A DNA stretch of 64,000 nucleotides from Chloroflexota bacterium (GCA_026708115.1 JAPOVL010000043.1:62001-126000), one strand, 5' to 3'; positions 7,917-17,488 are shown, numbered from the stretch's first letter. Notes: generated from the sequence alone by a model not told the origin. Numbers and translations: made by a program.

Positions 7917-8894
7917 TCAAGCGATGCGAAACAGTTTCATCGCATTGCCTGATAGCAACTTGTCTTGGTCACGCGCGGGAATGTCCAGCGCCCTGACGAT
8001 ATCAAGAATGGCGTCGATGCTGACCCAGGGATGATCGCTGCCGAAGAGCAGCCGATCGGGGCCGGCGAAGTCGTAAGCGTAGCGGACCGCCAGCGGATTG
8101 GGCGAAACGAGATCCAGGTAGACGCGCTTGTAAGTTTCGCGCGGCGACTGCTTGATGTGATCGCGTCCACGCCGTTTGACTTCGGTCTGCTCGACCACAC
8201 GTCCCATCAGATAGGGCAATACGCCGCCGACATGGGGATGCAGGACTTGCAGGGTCGGGTGTCGCTCCATGACGCCGCCCAGGATCAGCCTCAGCATGGC
8301 AAAGGAGGTATCGACCATGAAACCTACCATCGGGATCATGCTGTGTTGGCTGATCGCCTCGCCCCAGACCGGGACGGTCGGGTGCAAAACCAGCGGGACG
8401 CCCCGCCCGGCGACATGGGCGTAAAAGTCCTCGAATTGCGGCGCGTCGAGCGGCGCGCCCTTGACATGCGAGGGGGTGAATACGCCACGCAGATCAAGCT
8501 GGTCGATGGCGCGGTCCAGTTCGGCAATCGCAGCCGGCACATCATTGAGGGGCAAGCTGGCGAGGCCAACAAAGCGGTCGGGATGCCCCGCGCAAAGCTC
8601 GGCTACGGCATCGTTGCAGATGCGCGCGCCTTGCGCCGCCAGATCGGGGTCGAGCATATCGGGCGTGGGGATATTGACGCTGATCACGCTCATATCAACG
8701 CCGGAGGCATCCATGGCGCGCAGTTTGCGCTCGGCGCTGTAGCTATCGAGGTCGAGGCGGAAGCGCTGCACATCGCCATAGTTGATCAGGTAGACGCCAT
8801 CGTCGATGCGCGTTGTACGCAGGGCATTGGTATTAAACGTGAGCAACTCGGCATAGGCTCGGGGGAAAACGTGACTCTGGCAATCAATGATCAT
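7917..8894 (-). CDS. Amidohydrolase-2 family TIM-barrel hydrolase or decarboxylase
   Basis: This 325-residue protein resembles the ACMSD/amidohydrolase-2 family. Recognisable metal-site elements are the N-terminal DCQSHVFP (4-11), His171 in VLHPTVPVW, His221 in HPHVGGVLPYLMGR, and Asp287 in LLFGSDHPW. The first motif is normally D-x-H-x-H, but here the first His is Gln, so the metal site may be altered. The family includes metal-dependent hydrolases and non-oxidative decarboxylases of carboxylated compounds. It overlaps the upstream oxidoreductase gene by 4 bp (ATGA), so the two are translationally coupled. It is the last gene of the eight-gene catabolic run. Confidence 0.75.
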   Translation of the reverse strand: MIIDCQSHVFPRAYAELLTFNTNALRTTRIDDGVYLINYGDVQRFRLDLDSYSAERKLRAMDASGVDMSVISVNIPTPDMLDPDLAAQGARICNDAVAELCAGHPDRFVGLASLPLNDVPAAIAELDRAIDQLDLRGVFTPSHVKGAPLDAPQFEDFYAHVAGRGVPLVLHPTVPVWGEAISQHSMIPMVGFMVDTSFAMLRLILGGVMERHPTLQVLHPHVGGVLPYLMGRVVEQTEVKRRGRDHIKQSPRETYKRVYLDLVSPNPLAVRYAYDFAGPDRLLFGSDHPWVSIDAILDIVRALDIPARDQDKLLSGNAMKLFRIA

Positions 8895-9934
8895 GACGGG
8901 GTCTCACTTAGAGTTGGGCTGTTCGCTATCTCGACAAAGGCGCCTCGTTCGAGGGACCTTATCGCGGCGTCGATGACGGACAAGATCTTCAGGTTGTTGT
9001 TCGCGCTGAAGGGCGGCTCTTCCGCGCCATTGAGATAGTCGTACCAGAGGTCAAAGAAATGGCTCCACGGATCGCTCGATGATCTTCCCCGGTCGAGATC
9101 AATCGGGCTGAAGGCCGCGCCGCGCTCGGCGAATTCATAGTCCATGGCATCGTTGGACATGTGGATGCCGCGGCAGCGCAGGGCCCCCTTTGTCCCTTCC
9201 AGACGGAGTTCGTAGCAGCTCGATTGCGTTGAATAACCGGCGTGATAAAGCATATGCACGCCGCCACGAAAGCGAAAGAGCCCGTTGATCATACAGTCGC
9301 TAGCGTAGGGAGACCACGAAGGCAGGAAGCCATCGCAAATGACGGATTCCGGCGTCAGGTCCGGCAAGATGGCGAAGAGGGTATCGAGATGATGGCAGGT
9401 CATCTCGTAGAGCACAGGTTGCAGGAAAGCTTTCAAGTTGCGGGCCTGATGTCGCGGTTTGGCGCTGAGGAAGTAGATCTGCTCAACCGCCCCGAGGGCG
9501 CCGCCCGCCAGGAATTCGGCCACGCTGAGATAGTGCCGGCGATAGCGCATTTGCTGGCCCACACAGAGCTTGATACGCTTCTCGAGGGCGAGATTCGCCA
9601 GGTCCCTGGCATGGGCGAAGCAGTTCGCGAGCGGTTTGGCGACCAGAGGCGTCAAGCCTGCTTCCAGGGCGGTTTTGGTCTGGGCATAGTGCAATTCGGA
9701 TGGCGTGTTGATCAAGACGACATTGGCCGGGGAAGTCCCGCAGGCCGAAGCCAAGTCGGTGAAAAGCGCCGCATCCGGCAGCGAATAATCGGCCGCCGCC
9801 TTTTGTAGCGCCTCTTCGTTGACATCGACGACGGCGACCAGTTCATGCCAGGTTTTGTTTTCCAGCGCGCGGAGCATGGTCCGGCTGATGCCGCCCATGC
9901 CAACAATCATGGTGCGAATCTTGTCGAAATGCAT
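8891..9934 (-). CDS. Gfo/Idh/MocA-family oxidoreductase
   Basis: An NAD(P)-dependent sugar or cyclitol dehydrogenase-like protein of about 347 residues. The N-terminal Rossmann motif GMGGIS is followed by VVDVNEEAL, and the family EKPxA motif appears as PLVAKPLAN, keeping the Lys-Pro. The C-terminal half is the mixed alpha/beta domain. The start is uncertain: the frame opens with an ATG at 9946 that overlaps the upstream stop (ATGA), but a second ATG at 9934 has GAGG six bases upstream and gives a more usual N-terminus. It sits between the isomerase and amidohydrolase genes, suggesting oxidation or epimerisation of the same sugar. Confidence 0.8.
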   Translation of the reverse strand: MHFDKIRTMIVGMGGISRTMLRALENKTWHELVAVVDVNEEALQKAAADYSLPDAALFTDLASACGTSPANVVLINTPSELHYAQTKTALEAGLTPLVAKPLANCFAHARDLANLALEKRIKLCVGQQMRYRRHYLSVAEFLAGGALGAVEQIYFLSAKPRHQARNLKAFLQPVLYEMTCHHLDTLFAILPDLTPESVICDGFLPSWSPYASDCMINGLFRFRGGVHMLYHAGYSTQSSCYELRLEGTKGALRCRGIHMSNDAMDYEFAERGAAFSPIDLDRGRSSSDPWSHFFDLWYDYLNGAEEPPFSANNNLKILSVIDAAIRSLERGAFVEIANSPTLSETPS

Positions 9935-9942
9935 GATCGACC

Positions 9943-10737
9943 TCATTCTCCCCCCAAGAGTTGCAATAGTTGCGCGCGGTTGGCCCGCACGGCGTTATGA
10001 CGATCGGCCCATTGGTGCGGCTCCAGGCAATAATATCCGCCGTAGCTGTCGGCTTTCAGCGCCGCCACCTGCCCTGCCAGGTCGGCCACACCGTCCTTGA
10101 TCGCCACGAACCCGTCCGCCTCGGTCCAATTCTTGAAGTGGACGTGGGCGATCAGATCGCGGACTTGCGCATAGCCGTCGGGGTAGGCGAGCTCCCCGGA
10201 AGCGGCGGCATTGGCTGGATCCCAGACAACGCGCAGGCCCAGTGTACGAGCGATCTGCGCCAGATTGGCGCCGGTATTGCTCCAGATGCTGGCGGCATTT
10301 TCCAACAGGACTTCGATGCCCTCGCGGCGGCAAATCTCGACCGCCCGTCCCAGGTAGTCGTAAATCTGCCCGGGGATCGGCGCCTTGGGGTCGCTGCCGC
10401 GCTTGAAAGTGAAGAGCGTCATGCGCGTCAGGCCCAGCTTGTGCATCAAGGCGATGGCGCGCGGCAAGCCATCATGAAAGGTTCGCTCGGTCCTCGCCTC
10501 GGCCAGGTCGTGCTTAAAGAAGCCGGGGCTGACGCCGATCAGGTTCAGGTCGTATTCGGCGACGGTATCGATCACTTCTTGAATCGCTTCGTCACTGACA
10601 TCCGGAAAGCGACCGCCGCCCAGCTTGCGTATCTCATAGTTGCGGATGCCCAGCGGCAGGCAGAATTCAACCGCGTCGCGGAAGGAATCATCGGCTTCGT
10701 CGCTGATGATCGCCAGGCGCGTCGTCCAATCAGTCAT
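9943..10737 (-). CDS. Sugar phosphate isomerase/epimerase (xylose-isomerase-like TIM barrel)
   Basis: A protein of about 264 residues in the AP-endonuclease-2 / xylose isomerase-like barrel family. Conserved metal and substrate segments are the strand ending VLLENAASIWSN, VVWDPANAA, HVHFKNW and a final YCLEPHQW. These Glu, Asp, His and Glu residues match the expected divalent metal ligands. The ATG at 10737 is preferred because AAGGAG lies 6 nt upstream; an adjacent ATG at 10740 is only 3 nt away. The gene overlaps the oxidoreductase gene at its 3' end. Likely role: isomerisation or epimerisation of a keto-sugar released by the enzymes encoded upstream. Confidence 0.8.
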   Translation of the reverse strand: MTDWTTRLAIISDEADDSFRDAVEFCLPLGIRNYEIRKLGGGRFPDVSDEAIQEVIDTVAEYDLNLIGVSPGFFKHDLAEARTERTFHDGLPRAIALMHKLGLTRMTLFTFKRGSDPKAPIPGQIYDYLGRAVEICRREGIEVLLENAASIWSNTGANLAQIARTLGLRVVWDPANAAASGELAYPDGYAQVRDLIAHVHFKNWTEADGFVAIKDGVADLAGQVAALKADSYGGYYCLEPHQWADRHNAVRANRAQLLQLLGGE

Positions 10738-10831
10738 CATGTTCTCCTTCCAGCCGCTCGGCGGCTGCGAATCGTCCTTCCACGCTCACACAAAACAATG
10801 AACCTGCTCGGCTGCCACAAAGCGCGGTCAA

Positions 10832-13800
10832 TTACAAAAGAGGCCTTGATTCCAGCGTCGCCAAAATCGTCGGCACATAGCGCATTTGCTGCGACATGGC
10901 CTTGCCCATGCCCAAATGAGAAATCCATTCGGGAAACATGCCGATGGTGGGCAGGCCCTCTTTCACGTGATGGGCGATATCGGCATCGCCCGAAAGTTCC
11001 CAGGCGGCCGCCAAGCCTTCCAGGACCCACTGCGTGCAGCGAAAATTGCCGCCGAGCGTGCGGTTCGGGCAGGAGGTATAACGGAAGTGCCCGCTCTCCT
11101 CATCAAAGGTCTCGCGGATCAGCCAGCGCGCGCCGCCAAGGATCGCCTCGCCGACCCGCGGATCCTTAGTGAGAAAGTAGTACCGCTTCAAGCCGGAAAG
11201 CAAAACGCCGACCATGAAACCGGCCTCCCCGCGGCAGCGCGGATAGCCGCAGCCGCAATGGCTTTCGGTCAAGTTGCGCACCCAGCCGCCTTCTGGCTCG
11301 GCGCGCTCCAGAACCCGTTCGACGATGATTGAGGCGGCATTCAGGCAGTCGGGGTCGTCCTGCGCGGCGGCCAGCAGGCAGAGATGGATCAAATGCCAGC
11401 CGGCTTCGCGGGCATTCGTGAAGTCGTAATGGTCGAAGAAGCGCTTCTGCAAAAGCCAGCTTCTGGTCTTGCGCAGCGATTCATAAACAAAGTTGTCGCC
11501 GGTCAACAAATAGTGCAGCATGGGTCCTTCGACCCAGGTATGCGAGGGAATTGACTTGGTGCCCGCCATCTTGCTGCGGAAGAGCGGCGGCAAGTATCCG
11601 CCCAGGTGCCCGGGCATGTGCATAGATTGTCCGCCGATTTCCGCGGGATCGGCAGAGAAGTTGATCGTATCGACATCGGCCAGGTGCCGCGCCGATTCGG
11701 CGGCCCAGGCCGCCCAGCCTGGATCGCCGCCGCGCAAGAATTCGGTGTACGCGCAGTAGGCGGGGTCGTATTCGTTGTTGCCCCAGGACCAGCCGCTCTC
11801 GCCATACCAATCGCCAAAGTTGATCTGCCCATAAGCGCGGAAGTGCTCGCGATCATCGCGGAAAGACGTCAGCGAGCTGTCGGCGAGTTGCTCGTATTTG
11901 GGCAGGATCGAAGTCCGGCGCGCGCCGATGGGATAGAGCGCGCCCGTGCTGTTGAGATAGTCGATATCCGGCCGCGCCAGGACGCCTTGTTCCAGCCAGG
12001 CAAATGCGGCGGGCTGATCGCCGCCAAAATCGAGCAGGATTTCATTGCTCAGCGCCATTCCGGCTTTCAGGATGTAGCCGTCGTCAGCGAGCCAGAAGTA
12101 GAGACGGTGGGGCGCGTCTTCGTCACCGGGCAGGTCGACGCCGCCCCGTTCGGGGAAGAGTTCAATATCGACCCCACCGCCACCCACCGATATCGCCTTG
12201 GGATATGTCTGCCAAAAGTGGCGCAGGCCAATGCCCAGCGTGCCGGCGTCGCCGTCCACGCGGATATGACCTTCCGTGCGCCCGTCCCGGGTCTCACCGC
12301 CAATTTCGTAACCCAGGTCGTGATCGTGGCGCAGTTGCCAGGTCTTGTCCTGCCAACTCAAGAATCTGCCACCTATTTGCCATTCTTCGCCTTTATGCCG
12401 CACCACCCTGACACCAGGAAAGGGAATATGCAGCGAGAAAGACCGCAGCTTCAGCAGGGTGCTTTCTTCGCCGCCCTCGCCCACGATAGCCGAAGTGATC
12501 GCTTCGTCGCCGGGCAATTCTCCGCCGGCAGCTGCGGGCGCCAGCGCCGGGCTGATGACTTCCAGCCGGTGATGCAGCTTGACGAAACTCTGGTCCGGAT
12601 AGAATTGCAAGCGCAGCGTACTCTGTAAGTGGGTGACCTCACGCTCGTCTTGGTGAAGGACCTTGAATGTGGCTGAGTCTTCGCCATAAGATTGTGGTCG
12701 TGAGATTAGTTTTGAAGTCAGCGCCAGTCCATCGCCAAGCACCGCCTGGAAGCGCCAATCGGACAGGGTCATCAGCGAAGGCGCCTCTATTTCGCTTTCA
12801 AATTCCGTCCGCAAGGCCTCGCGCTCTGCAGGTGTGGACCCAGAATCGCCGATAGCCGAAATCAACCGCCGGTGATGCTCGGCAAGGTTAGCTGCTTGAC
12901 TTGGCGTCCACTGCCTGATAGCCATCTTCGAGGCAGTCAGATAGAGGCGAGCGTTTTCGTCTTCTTGTTCAACATCGCTGCCTTGGCGTTCTCTCAATGA
13001 GATTCTGCCCGTATTTGTCATCTCGCCGGCATTCAGCCACCCGCGATTTTCACGTATTGCCGGCGCGATGTCTTCGCCATTGATATGCACGGTCGCCTTG
13101 AGGCAACCCGCTTCGGACAAGCCCGCCGGCACTTGCGTATGGATCATGATCCAGCGCGCAGATCCATCGGACCAGTCCTTGGTCATTCGCATTAAGGCAG
13201 GAATGCGCTCAGCGCCAACTTGAAGGGTGCATGCGCGCAACTCGTAGACGGCGCCCTTGGCCAAGGGCAAGCCGAATTGCAGCGGCAGACCGGCGAGATC
13301 CCTGGTCCCCAAACCGATCAACTCAAGCGGCACAATGACCTCGTCGGTCTCGGGCCGTTCTGGCTCTCCCGTTGAAAACTCAATTGTTTCTGTGGCGCTG
13401 CCGCCGAGCGGATCGCGGGCGGTGATCGTCGCCGCGAAGCGGGCATCCTCCGGCATGTCGGTGAATTGCAACGTATGTAAGCGAGCAGGCTCCCCGACGT
13501 GGGTTTCTCGATACTGCTTGTCGCGGTCCGCGCAGATCTCTTCAACCCTTATCTCGGCGCTGCACATTGTCGAAGTGGTGAAATGTATCGAGACCTGCCA
13601 AATTTCCTTGTGACCGTCCGCGCGCCAAGTTACGTTCGCGATCTCGGGCAGGAAGCGGCTCGGCTGCGGCCGCTCGCGCAAAAGGACAAATCCTTCAATG
13701 CGGTAGCTGCCCGGTCCCGGCGCGGTCAAACGAAAAACTTCCATCGCGCCCATGAATTGGACCGGCTTGTCGACCACGATCAAGTGAGGGCGGTTGTCGT

Positions 13801-14152
13801 GCCGGCTCGGCTCCAGGCGTCCGATATCCTGGCTGGCCAGGCGCAGCTCCATCGGGCAAGTTTCGCCGGCTTTGCAATAGATGAGCACGCCGATGTAGCG
13901 CCGTCCGGTGTGATCGGCTTGGCTCTCAATGGTTTGCCAGAAGCGGTGGCGCAATGTCGAGGGCCGCTCTGATGCGGCGACGGCGCTGGCGCGATAAATG
14001 CTGGGCTTGGGATAGGCGGTCAGGCCGAAATCGGGGGACCAGGTATCCAGCGTTTCGCAATCCACCGCGCGCCAGGCGTAGTTGCGCGGGTCCGCGAAGA
14101 GCGCCTCGATGCGTTCCGGCTCGATGATGTCAATATGGGGAATCAGTTCCAT
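10832..14152 (-). CDS. YetA / exo-rhamnogalacturonan-lyase-like protein (PcRGLX-type)
   Basis: A very large protein of 1106 residues. Residues about 1-265 form an unassigned N-terminal beta-rich region. Residues about 275-375 carry the RIFT-barrel signature of YetA/PcRGLX-type proteins: LQFGLPLAKGAVYELRACTL, then VGAERIPALMRMTKDWSDGS and ARWIMIH. A long middle beta-sandwich region follows, and a helical toroid-like C-terminal part (about 800-1100) contains HTWVEGPMLHYLLTGDN and a CGCGYPRCRGEAG segment. PL26 lyases of this architecture act on rhamnogalacturonan; I infer a related polysaccharide lyase or hydrolase. No signal peptide is visible. AAGGA six bases upstream of the ATG overlaps the stop of the glycosyltransferase gene, indicating coupling. 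Confidence 0.6.
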   Translation of the reverse strand: MELIPHIDIIEPERIEALFADPRNYAWRAVDCETLDTWSPDFGLTAYPKPSIYRASAVAASERPSTLRHRFWQTIESQADHTGRRYIGVLIYCKAGETCPMELRLASQDIGRLEPSRHDNRPHLIVVDKPVQFMGAMEVFRLTAPGPGSYRIEGFVLLRERPQPSRFLPEIANVTWRADGHKEIWQVSIHFTTSTMCSAEIRVEEICADRDKQYRETHVGEPARLHTLQFTDMPEDARFAATITARDPLGGSATETIEFSTGEPERPETDEVIVPLELIGLGTRDLAGLPLQFGLPLAKGAVYELRACTLQVGAERIPALMRMTKDWSDGSARWIMIHTQVPAGLSEAGCLKATVHINGEDIAPAIRENRGWLNAGEMTNTGRISLRERQGSDVEQEDENARLYLTASKMAIRQWTPSQAANLAEHHRRLISAIGDSGSTPAEREALRTEFESEIEAPSLMTLSDWRFQAVLGDGLALTSKLISRPQSYGEDSATFKVLHQDEREVTHLQSTLRLQFYPDQSFVKLHHRLEVISPALAPAAAGGELPGDEAITSAIVGEGGEESTLLKLRSFSLHIPFPGVRVVRHKGEEWQIGGRFLSWQDKTWQLRHDHDLGYEIGGETRDGRTEGHIRVDGDAGTLGIGLRHFWQTYPKAISVGGGGVDIELFPERGGVDLPGDEDAPHRLYFWLADDGYILKAGMALSNEILLDFGGDQPAAFAWLEQGVLARPDIDYLNSTGALYPIGARRTSILPKYEQLADSSLTSFRDDREHFRAYGQINFGDWYGESGWSWGNNEYDPAYCAYTEFLRGGDPGWAAWAAESARHLADVDTINFSADPAEIGGQSMHMPGHLGGYLPPLFRSKMAGTKSIPSHTWVEGPMLHYLLTGDNFVYESLRKTRSWLLQKRFFDHYDFTNAREAGWHLIHLCLLAAAQDDPDCLNAASIIVERVLERAEPEGGWVRNLTESHCGCGYPRCRGEAGFMVGVLLSGLKRYYFLTKDPRVGEAILGGARWLIRETFDEESGHFRYTSCPNRTLGGNFRCTQWVLEGLAAAWELSGDADIAHHVKEGLPTIGMFPEWISHLGMGKAMSQQMRYVPTILATLESRPLL

Positions 14153-14155
14153 CGC

Positions 14156-14920
14156 CTATCCTTTTTGGGTCGCCGCTGGCTGGATGTAAGTCCGCCAATA
14201 GGGAAACAGATGTGGCTTGCGCCTGCCTTTGAAATGCAAGACTTTCTTTTCAGGATAATGCCCGTCCATTTCGCATTTAATTGATGTCGAAAAGTTGTAA
14301 GTCGAACAAGGCAGGAACAAGACCTTGGTGTCGTCGAGATCATGGCAAAAGATATCATCGCGGGCGAAGTCCACGGCGCTGAAGATCTCGCGCAGGGCGT
14401 CTTGGTCCCCACCCCAGACGCTGCCGCGATGATGCTGTCCTCGGAAGCGCCCCAGCCAGCGCCGGTGGAAGTGCGCGGCGCCCTCGAGGCGCCCTCCATG
14501 CGCGAAATTGACGCCGGCGTTGATGGGCCATTTGTCCTCATCGCGGTAAGTCAATGATACATCAAAGTCGCAGTCGAAGACCGAGGACAGATCGCCATTG
14601 ATCAAGATATCGGAATCGAGAAATATCGTATGGTCCCCCGCCTCTTTTAGGTAGTCGAGCCAGGCGATCGAGCGCGCCATCATCGGATTCCGGGCATCGA
14701 GATCGTAGCGGATGATGTCGGTATCCGGATGCGACGGGAAGATCGTGCGCCGGTCGCTGAGTATGACTTGCCGGCATGCGCTGTGGAAGCGCCTGGCCGA
14801 AGCGAACATGGTGCGGATATATTCATGCGGCTCGGTCACGGTGATGGTGGAGGTCCTGCGATGAATGTTGTCCATCGTCCGCGCCGTGACATCAATGTAG
14901 AAAGTGACAAAGCTGATCAT
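14156..14920 (-). CDS. GT-A-fold glycosyltransferase-like protein (GT8-like)
   Basis: This 254-residue protein has the features of a GT-A nucleotide-sugar transferase: an N-terminal alpha/beta region, the metal-binding D-x-D in FLDSDILING (Asp102 and Asp104), a central NAGVNFAHGG loop, and a C-terminal LHFKGRRKPHLFPYW resembling the H-x-x-G...KP segment of GT8 enzymes. No membrane segments. The gene is only 3 bp from the large lyase-like gene and 31 bp from the enolase-superfamily gene, so it is clearly co-transcribed with catabolic enzymes, which is unusual for a transferase. Donor and acceptor are unknown. Confidence 0.55.
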   Translation of the reverse strand: MISFVTFYIDVTARTMDNIHRRTSTITVTEPHEYIRTMFASARRFHSACRQVILSDRRTIFPSHPDTDIIRYDLDARNPMMARSIAWLDYLKEAGDHTIFLDSDILINGDLSSVFDCDFDVSLTYRDEDKWPINAGVNFAHGGRLEGAAHFHRRWLGRFRGQHHRGSVWGGDQDALREIFSAVDFARDDIFCHDLDDTKVLFLPCSTYNFSTSIKCEMDGHYPEKKVLHFKGRRKPHLFPYWRTYIQPAATQKG

Positions 14921-14951
14921 GCGGCCGCCCTAGCTGTATGGTCCCGCGCCA

Positions 14952-16115
14952 TTAGAAAAGCGCGTCGAATTCTCTCATCAGGTCGGCTTTCAGTTCGAAG
15001 CCAATTCCGGGTACCTGCGGCGGCTGGATTCGCCCGTCCCGCACGGCGATATCGTCCCCGAAGCCGCCAAAGGGCTGAAAGACATGGGGATAGGATTCGT
15101 TGCCGAAAAGCCCGAGACCGGCGGCGATATGCAGGGCGAACTGATGACCGCCGTGCGGGATGCAGCGCCGGGGGGACCAGCCGTAATGCCCCAGCATGTC
15201 CAGGGTGCGCAGGTATTCCACCAAGCCATAGCTGAGCGCGGGATCCATTTGCAGGAAATCCTTGTGCGGCCTCATGCCGCCGTAGCGGATCAAATTGGTC
15301 GCATCGATGGTGGAGAAGAGGTTCTCGCCCGTCGCCAGCGGCAAGCTGGTCGCGCTCGCCAGCGCGGCATTGAGCAGGTAGTCGAGCGGATCGCCTGGCT
15401 CTTCGTACCAGAACAGGTCGTATGGCTCCAGGGCCTGGGCATAGGCCAGGGCCTCCTTCAGGTCGAAGCGCGCGTTGACATCGACAGCCAGGCGCTTGCC
15501 GCCGCCGACGATGTCGATGACCGCCTCGATGCGTTTGAGATCGTCGGCCAGCGGCAGGCCGCCGATCTTGATCTTGACCGTGTCGTAACCCAAATCCAGG
15601 TAGGTCTTGATCTCGTCTTGCAGCGCTTCCGTATCTTTGCCCGGGTAATAATAGCCGCCCGCGGCATAGACAAAGACATCTTCGTCGACCTCGCCACCGC
15701 GATAGCGCTGGCCCAGCAGGCGATAAAGCGGGATGTCTTCGATCTTGGCGACCAGATCCCAGAGCGCCATATCGATGACGCCGACCGCCACCGAGCGCTC
15801 GCCATGGCCGCCCGGCTTTTCGTTGCTCATCATGATGCCCCAAGCCCGGGCGGGATCGAAGTTGCTGCCTTCGTCGTTGAGCAGGGCCTCGGGCTGCGCG
15901 GCGAGCAGGCGGGGAATGATGCGGTCGCGCAGGATGCCGCTCTGCGAGTAGCGCCCGTTGGAGTTGAAGCCATAGCCGATCAGCGGCGCCCCAGCACGCA
16001 TGACATCGCTCTGGATGCCGACGATGGAAGCCGTCATCTGTGAGAAGTCGATGAAGGCGTTGCGGATATCCGAGCGTATGGGCACGACATGGTCGTGGAT
16101 GGCTGTTATTTTCAT
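14952..16115 (-). CDS. Enolase-superfamily acid-sugar dehydratase, D-tartrate-dehydratase-like
   Basis: A 387-residue mandelate racemase/muconate lactonizing-type enzyme. Visible catalytic elements are Lys100 in SNEKPGGHGE, K181-x-K183 in VKIKIGG, metal ligands Asp212 (VDVNA), Glu239 (YEEP) and Glu264 (GEN), and His321 in CIPHGGHQ. The C-terminal pattern GLFGNESYPHVFQPFGGFG and PGIGFELKADL closely resembles, as I recall it, bacterial D-tartrate dehydratase, whose catalytic residues sit one or two positions away. It should dehydrate an acid sugar or tartrate-like diacid. It overlaps the sulfatase gene by 4 bp (ATGA). Confidence 0.75.
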   Translation of the reverse strand: MKITAIHDHVVPIRSDIRNAFIDFSQMTASIVGIQSDVMRAGAPLIGYGFNSNGRYSQSGILRDRIIPRLLAAQPEALLNDEGSNFDPARAWGIMMSNEKPGGHGERSVAVGVIDMALWDLVAKIEDIPLYRLLGQRYRGGEVDEDVFVYAAGGYYYPGKDTEALQDEIKTYLDLGYDTVKIKIGGLPLADDLKRIEAVIDIVGGGKRLAVDVNARFDLKEALAYAQALEPYDLFWYEEPGDPLDYLLNAALASATSLPLATGENLFSTIDATNLIRYGGMRPHKDFLQMDPALSYGLVEYLRTLDMLGHYGWSPRRCIPHGGHQFALHIAAGLGLFGNESYPHVFQPFGGFGDDIAVRDGRIQPPQVPGIGFELKADLMREFDALF

Positions 16116-17488
16116 AAAAGCCTTTCGCCCAAGACGCTATTGCTTCGCCAGGCTTCATTGCGGTTATGGACTGGCAGATCGTCCCCGCGCAGACCGCTGC
16201 GTTCGGGCACTTCGTATGCCGCGAAGAAGCTCTCCAGCGCATCGGTCAAGCGCCTGACAATGTCTTGACACTGTGGATCACGGTAGAGGTTCACGGTCTC
16301 CCGCGGATCGCGCCCCAGGTCGTGTAGCAGGTTCGGGTAGCCATCGTGGCGCTGGACCAGCTTGTAACGCGCGTCGCGGATGGCGCGTACAACGCCGTAT
16401 TCGACGATAGTCCTGTCGACCCATGAGGGGTCGTCTTCGCCTGCCAGCATGCGGCGGAAGCTTTTGCCGGGAAAGTGATCTGGCGCTTGGGGCCGCGCGT
16501 CGGCGAAGTCCAGCAAGGTCATGAACAAGTCGCAGTGATTGACCTGCTCGCCGGCCCGTTGGCCGCCCTTGATTTGACCGGCATAATTGAGGATCAGCGG
16601 CACGCGAATGGACTCCTCGAGCATGTTCAGCGGTTCGCTGCCGTTGCCCTTGCCCCAGATGCCGTGGTGCCCCATGTTCAGCCCATGATCGGACGTGTAG
16701 ACAATCAGCGTTTTATCACGTTCATCTCCTAATTCATCCAAGACCCGCCCTACCCCGTCATCGATCATCGTCACCGAAGCGTAGTATTGCGCCAACGCCT
16801 GCTCGGGATCGTCCGGCGCGACGGGATGCGTCCCCGGCTCGCCAAAGGCGTAGGGACTATCGTCGGGAATATCGTCAAAACTCGCATTACGATAGCGCGC
16901 AACCAGCCCTTGGTCGCGATTGATCCAGGGGTTGTGTGTGGTCGCGTAGCCGATGAAGAGGAAGAAGGGTTTCGCCTCATCGCGCCCGCGCAGGAAGTCG
17001 ATGGCGGCGTCGGTGATGATCTGCGTATCGTAACCGCTTCGCTCCACCACTTGACCCTGATCGCTGTATTTGTGGGTCATCGTGCTGTACTTGGGGGTCT
17101 TGCGCCAGGAACTATACCAGTAATCGAAGCCGGATTTGGGCGTTTCGCCCGCGCCGCAGTGCCATTTGCCGCACATGGCGGCGCTGTATCCGGCAGCGCG
17201 CAGGTAATCGGCGAGGGTCGGTATGCCTTGCAGCCAGGCTGTCGCCCCCACCTCGGGATCGTCCTCGGCCAGATGGTCGTGGACGCCGTGTTGCGAGGGA
17301 TATAGGCCGGTCCAAAACGAAGCGCGGGCCGGCGAGCAGACTGGACAGGGCGTGAAGGCATTGTTCATCACAGCGCCGGTCGCGGCCAGGTCGCTGATAT
17401 GGGGCGCGCCGATTTCGCGATTGCCATAGCTGGGTAGTGCCCAAGCGGCATGGTCGTCGCTGAAGAAGACGATGATGTTGGGCTTCAT
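16112..17488 (-). CDS. Sulfatase (formylglycine-type arylsulfatase family)
   Basis: A 458-residue sulfatase. It begins KPNIIVFFSDDHA, supplying the metal-binding aspartates, and has the C-x-P-x-R signature CSPARASFWTG at 51-61, so Cys51 should be converted to formylglycine. GKWH (107-110) and the later YTSDHG complete the active site. No signal peptide is visible, so it probably acts on imported sulfated sugars. No formylglycine-generating enzyme lies in the window. It overlaps both neighbours by 4 bp, fixing it in the same operon as the dehydratase and aldolase, and suggests that the polysaccharide handled by this operon is sulfated. Confidence 0.88.
   Translation of the reverse strand: MKPNIIVFFSDDHAAWALPSYGNREIGAPHISDLAATGAVMNNAFTPCPVCSPARASFWTGLYPSQHGVHDHLAEDDPEVGATAWLQGIPTLADYLRAAGYSAAMCGKWHCGAGETPKSGFDYWYSSWRKTPKYSTMTHKYSDQGQVVERSGYDTQIITDAAIDFLRGRDEAKPFFLFIGYATTHNPWINRDQGLVARYRNASFDDIPDDSPYAFGEPGTHPVAPDDPEQALAQYYASVTMIDDGVGRVLDELGDERDKTLIVYTSDHGLNMGHHGIWGKGNGSEPLNMLEESIRVPLILNYAGQIKGGQRAGEQVNHCDLFMTLLDFADARPQAPDHFPGKSFRRMLAGEDDPSWVDRTIVEYGVVRAIRDARYKLVQRHDGYPNLLHDLGRDPRETVNLYRDPQCQDIVRRLTDALESFFAAYEVPERSGLRGDDLPVHNRNEAWRSNSVLGERLL

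Noticed and set aside
14917..16242. 441-codon minus-strand frame overlapping the dehydratase gene
   Set aside because: Arginine- and alanine-rich out-of-frame translation of a clear enolase-superfamily gene on the same strand.
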